Shown in pieces: positions 14,686 through 16,720 of a stretch of DNA of 16,720 bases. Every line of letters begins with the position of its first letter. Position 1 is the first letter of the stretch. Source of the DNA: CAZJAD01 sp964543855 (GTDB taxonomy: Bacteria > Electryoneota > RPQS01 > DYHQ01); the NCBI GenBank assembly GCA_964543855.1, contig CAZJAD010000046.1, forward strand, positions 1 to 16,720. Reading direction: 5' to 3'. Both the position numbers and the translations under genes were made by a program. The notes below the pieces were generated by a model. That model was not told the DNA's origin. It ran no database searches and saw only the letters and a program-made list of their open reading frames with translations.

Positions 14686-15122
14686 TGTTTCCTTCGAGAG
14701 TGTCCTTTCATCGGCAGTAGCGAGACTCAGAGATGACAGCGAGAGGTTTCATTTGAGCGTGGAGTTCTCCCCAACAAGAACCCATCGAGTCGCGGCCTCA
14801 GTTGGAATTCGTGCCCTGATACTCTGATCTATATAAAGAAAGCAAAAAGAACAAGAAAAGTAAATCCGAATTTGTGGAGAGCTGCAGATGAATGAAAGTT
14901 CCAGTCAAAGGGGTGACTCCGGACGAGCCAACGGCTTCTGTTGGAAGACGAAGTCTCCTAACCATTGCAGGACATGGTGCAGGAATTCACAATTCGAGTG
15001 TTGAGTTTTGCAACAGATATTTGCGAAAAAATTCCTAAAGTATTTTGGAAATGTTTATTTATAAGCAAATTACAAAATGGGTATAGGGCTTGCGCCAAAT
15101 TTGGTGGGGAGGTAGCACGATT

Positions 15123-15144
15123 TCACATTGACCTGAGAATGTGA
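15123..15144. repeat. Inverted repeat TCACATT-N8-AATGTGA
   Basis: Perfect 7-nt arms flank 8 nt. Its ends contain TCACA and TGTGA pointing outward, the reverse order of the palindrome at 15467-15482. It could be an operator or an RNA hairpin; there is no T tract. Confidence 0.45.
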
Positions 15145-15178
15145 CGATCTTGGGGCGAACGGGATAAGTGTGCATTCC

Positions 15179-15202
15179 GGCTAATCGAAATCATCATTAG
15201 CC
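15179..15202. repeat. Inverted repeat GGCTAAT-N10-ATTAGCC
   Basis: Perfect 7-nt arms flank a 10-nt loop. There is no T tract on either side, so it is not an obvious terminator. Confidence 0.45.
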
Positions 15203-15387
15203 CTTCGGTGCGAGTCGTGCAAGTGAAGATTGTGCAGAATGCCTGTGTTCAGTTCTGGGTTCTGCCCGTTCGTTCACAGCGGTCAGGTGGAGAATCGTCG
15301 GGCTCGCATTGATCGTGTTCTGTCCCAGGCTTTCTTGTCCGAGACACAATCGGATTCGAATTCAGGAACCAAGCCGTGTGGTCATCC

Positions 15388-15410
15388 CCCAAGGTTCTTG
15401 GGAACTTGGG
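15388..15410. repeat. Hairpin CCCAA(G)GTTC-TTGG-GAACTTGGG
   Basis: Nine base pairs with one bulged G close a TTGG loop. It lies about 130-150 nt upstream of the hdrC start and has no T tract, so a leader structure or protein site is more likely than a terminator. Confidence 0.45.
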
Positions 15411-15466
15411 ATGTGGTTGAAATTGATGTATTTGAGGTACCAGCTGCAAAATTTTTTGAAAAGGGT

Positions 15467-15482
15467 TGTGAAATTATTCACA
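15467..15482 (+). promoter_or_regulatory. CRP/FNR-family-like operator upstream of hdrC
   Basis: TGTGA-AATTAT-TCACA matches the classic TGTGA-N6-TCACA pattern exactly, with 6-nt perfect arms (TGTGAA, TTCACA). It overlaps a weak promoter reading: TTGTGA (15466-15471), 17 nt, TAGTAT (15489-15494), with a start near 15501. If that promoter is real the site covers -35 to -20, favouring repression; an activator would need a start farther right. The regulator is not in the window. Confidence 0.5.
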
Positions 15483-15540
15483 TTAGATTAGTATCGTCCT
15501 GGTTCTTCCCGTGTTGGCAAACCCTCAAGCTGGAGGATAC

Positions 15541-16137
15541 ATGCCGTCGATCCCCCCGATTCCGGAGCCGAAACGGCAACGTGAGGCCGAGTTACGCGAG
15601 GCCTTCTTAAAAGAGGTCGCCGGCATACCCGCTGGTGAGAAGATAAAGAACTGCATTCAATGCGGCACCTGCACCGGCAGTTGCCCTGTCTCTCGCTGGA
15701 TGGACATCACTCCGCGTGAGACGGTCGCCCTGTTCCGGGCTGGCATGCTCGAAGAGATCTTGGAAAGCCGCACAATCTGGATCTGCGCCTCATGCTACTC
15801 GTGTAAGGTCAGATGTCCTATGGGTATCGAGGTGACCGATTTGCTCTACGCTCTGAAGCGGCTGGCCACCCATAAGAAAATCTATCCTCGTCGTTTCCCC
15901 GTCCATGCGCTGTCGGATACTTTCATCTCCAGTCTCTACAGATTCGGTCGGATTTACGAGCTGGAGTTGGGACTAAAATACTTCCTCAAAACTCATCCCC
16001 TGAAACTTCTTTCGAGCATCGGCTTTGGTCTCTCGATGATCCGCAAGGGCCGGATGGCCATCTTGCCAAAGCGAATCAAGAAGATACATGAGGTCAAGAC
16101 CATTGTTGACCGCGCCAAAGAACTGGAAGGTGTGTGA
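15541..16137 (+). CDS. hdrC: Heterodisulfide reductase subunit C-like iron-sulfur protein
   Basis: The ATG at 15541 (198 residues) has GGAGG 4 nt upstream and is preferred to an in-frame GTG at 15511, which has none. Two [4Fe-4S] motifs are complete: CIQCGTCTGSCP (Cys38, 41, 44, 48) and CASCYSCKVRCP (Cys82, 85, 88, 92). The length and the motif pair are those of HdrC, the soluble electron carrier that links HdrA to HdrB. The C-terminal 100 residues are basic and helical, with no clear membrane span. The stop overlaps the hdrB start by one base (TGATG, 16135-16139). In bacteria lacking methanogenesis such genes usually serve flavin-based electron bifurcation or sulfur/thiol disulfide chemistry; an hdrA and a hydrogenase or Flx module would be expected to the right. 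Confidence 0.93.
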   Translation: MPSIPPIPEPKRQREAELREAFLKEVAGIPAGEKIKNCIQCGTCTGSCPVSRWMDITPRETVALFRAGMLEEILESRTIWICASCYSCKVRCPMGIEVTDLLYALKRLATHKKIYPRRFPVHALSDTFISSLYRFGRIYELELGLKYFLKTHPLKLLSSIGFGLSMIRKGRMAILPKRIKKIHEVKTIVDRAKELEGV

Positions 16138-16720
16138 TGGAATACGCCTATTATCCGGGATGCAGCCTCGAATACTCAGGCAAACCGTATGACAAGTCCA
16201 TTCGCGAAGTATTCAAAGCGCTGGGCGTGAAGTTGCGCGATATCAAGGACTGGAACTGTTGCGGGGCGACGATGTATGTCTCAATTGATAAGATCGTCGC
16301 CTGTTCCGTGGCCGCCCGCAATCTTGCTCTCGCGCAGAATATGGGCTGCGATATCTGTGCACCATGCAACAGCTGCTACACGATTCTTCGTAAGGTCAAC
16401 CGCTATCTCGCCTGGGATCCGGAGATGCGCGGCAAGATCCTCGAGGTTCTCAAAGCGGCGAACCTCACATATGACACTCCTGTGGAAGTCCGCCATCCTT
16501 TGGACATTCTCGTGAACGATGTAGGGCTTGATACCATCAGAGAGGCGGCGCCCTATCGCTTCGATGGTCTCAGAGTCGCTCCCTATTATGGCTGTCAGCT
16601 CGTCCGCCCGGAACACCAGTTTGACGATGTGGACGATCCCATGACCATGGATAAGCTGCTGATAGCGTTGGGAGCGGAAGTGGTGCCGTTCACCGCCAAG
16701 GTGCGCTGCTGCGGCGGCAG
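16137..16720 (+). CDS. hdrB: Heterodisulfide reductase subunit B-like protein (CCG domains), cut by window edge
   Basis: The first 194 codons are present of the roughly 290 usual for HdrB. The first CCG unit reads YYPGC (Cys9), 31 residues, then CCG (Cys41, 42), then 34 residues to Cys77 and Cys80 in CAPCNSC. The second begins YYGC (Cys153) and reaches CCGG (Cys191, 192) just before the edge. This spacing fits the CX31-39CC pattern that binds the special [4Fe-4S] clusters where the disulfide is reduced. It is translationally coupled to hdrC. Its natural substrate in this organism (a CoM-CoB-like disulfide or another thiol) cannot be told from sequence. Confidence 0.93.
   Translation, partial: MEYAYYPGCSLEYSGKPYDKSIREVFKALGVKLRDIKDWNCCGATMYVSIDKIVACSVAARNLALAQNMGCDICAPCNSCYTILRKVNRYLAWDPEMRGKILEVLKAANLTYDTPVEVRHPLDILVNDVGLDTIREAAPYRFDGLRVAPYYGCQLVRPEHQFDDVDDPMTMDKLLIALGAEVVPFTAKVRCCGG

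Larger units (their letters stand above)
14686..15540. other. Long divergent intergenic region (855 nt), A/T-rich patches and inverted repeats
   Basis: This region separates the leftward DUF401 gene from rightward hdrC. I find no convincing gene: the longest rightward frame (15230-15610) runs into hdrC and lacks protein-like character. The patch 14823-14860 holds TATATA on the leftward strand, a possible DUF401 promoter with no clear -35. The patch 15024-15095 is A/T-rich. Three inverted repeats (15123-15144, 15179-15202, 15388-15410) and a CRP/FNR-like palindrome (15467-15482) suggest a long regulated leader for hdrC. Confidence 0.55.

Noticed and set aside
13084..15036. Shared 13-mer CGAAAAAATTCCT at about 13084 and 15024
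   Set aside because: One copy lies inside the YihY-type coding sequence and the surroundings differ. A single A/T-rich 13-mer is not strong evidence of a repeat family.
15340..15375. TTCGAAT stretch resembling a tRNA T-loop
   Set aside because: The flanking bases do not pair to form a T stem, and no anticodon or acceptor arm is present.
15230..15610. Rightward open frame of 126 codons before hdrC
   Set aside because: It overlaps hdrC in another frame, has no good ribosome binding site, and its composition is not protein-like. The HdrC motifs fix the true frame.
1..16720. CRISPR array, insertion sequence, prophage genes, attachment sites or PEP-CTERM/exosortase proteins
   Set aside because: I looked for spaced repeats, transposase motifs, terminal repeats and PEP-CTERM tails, given the PrsK/PrsR-like kinase-regulator pair, and saw none.

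Overview
The window is a scaffold piece with three runs of exactly 100 N (4346-4445, 7868-7967, 11480-11579), as expected of a draft or metagenome assembly. Outer-membrane-type beta-barrel proteins, lipoproteins with lipoboxes, an NtrC-type regulator and soluble heterodisulfide-reductase (HdrC/HdrB) subunits point to a Gram-negative bacterium with anaerobic redox metabolism. An uncultivated lineage of the Zixibacteria/KSB1/FCB kind would fit, but that is a guess. Everything from 1 to 14685 is read leftward (- strand); only hdrC-hdrB at the right end is read rightward.

Layout. (1) 1-4528 is a leftward series of envelope genes: the start of an unknown gene (1-47), a barrel-like secreted protein (90-791), a large lipoprotein (853-2451), a second barrel-like protein (2537-3388), a 248-residue lipoprotein (3531-4277) and a small secreted protein broken by a gap (start 4528). 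(2) 4529-4791 is a control region with a tandem TGTATG/CATACA dyad (4658-4698) and a sigma-54-like -24/-12 element (4590-4604). (3) 4792-11342 is a compact operon in the order acyl-CoA ligase, NAD(P)-dependent thioester-reductase-like protein, NtrC-type response regulator, membrane histidine kinase. Consecutive genes overlap or lie 12 nt apart. (4) A second small gap-broken secreted-protein gene (start 11702) stands just upstream, with a weaker sigma-54-like element and dyad at almost the same distances. (5) 11703-12304 is noncoding and contains a strong leftward terminator and a candidate small RNA. (6) A YihY/BrkB membrane protein (12305-13132) has a good sigma-70-like promoter. (7) A DUF401-family transporter-like protein (13480-14685) follows. 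(8) An 855-nt divergent intergenic region contains several inverted repeats and a CRP/FNR-type palindrome next to hdrC. (9) hdrC (15541-16137) and the start of hdrB (16137 to the edge) end the window.

How the parts may work together (inference). A membrane sensor with a TM-PDZ-multi-TM-GAF-kinase layout, broadly like ComP-type and PrsK-type kinases, is translationally coupled to an NtrC-like regulator and sits in one operon with enzymes that activate and may reduce an acyl chain. Near-consensus sigma-54 elements with upstream dyads lie before small secreted-protein genes on both sides of the operon. The simplest model is a lipid-related or envelope-related sensory circuit that controls secreted and envelope proteins. 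The central AAA+ region of the regulator, including its sigma-54-contact loop, is hidden in an assembly gap, so sigma-54 dependence is inferred from family and promoter layout.
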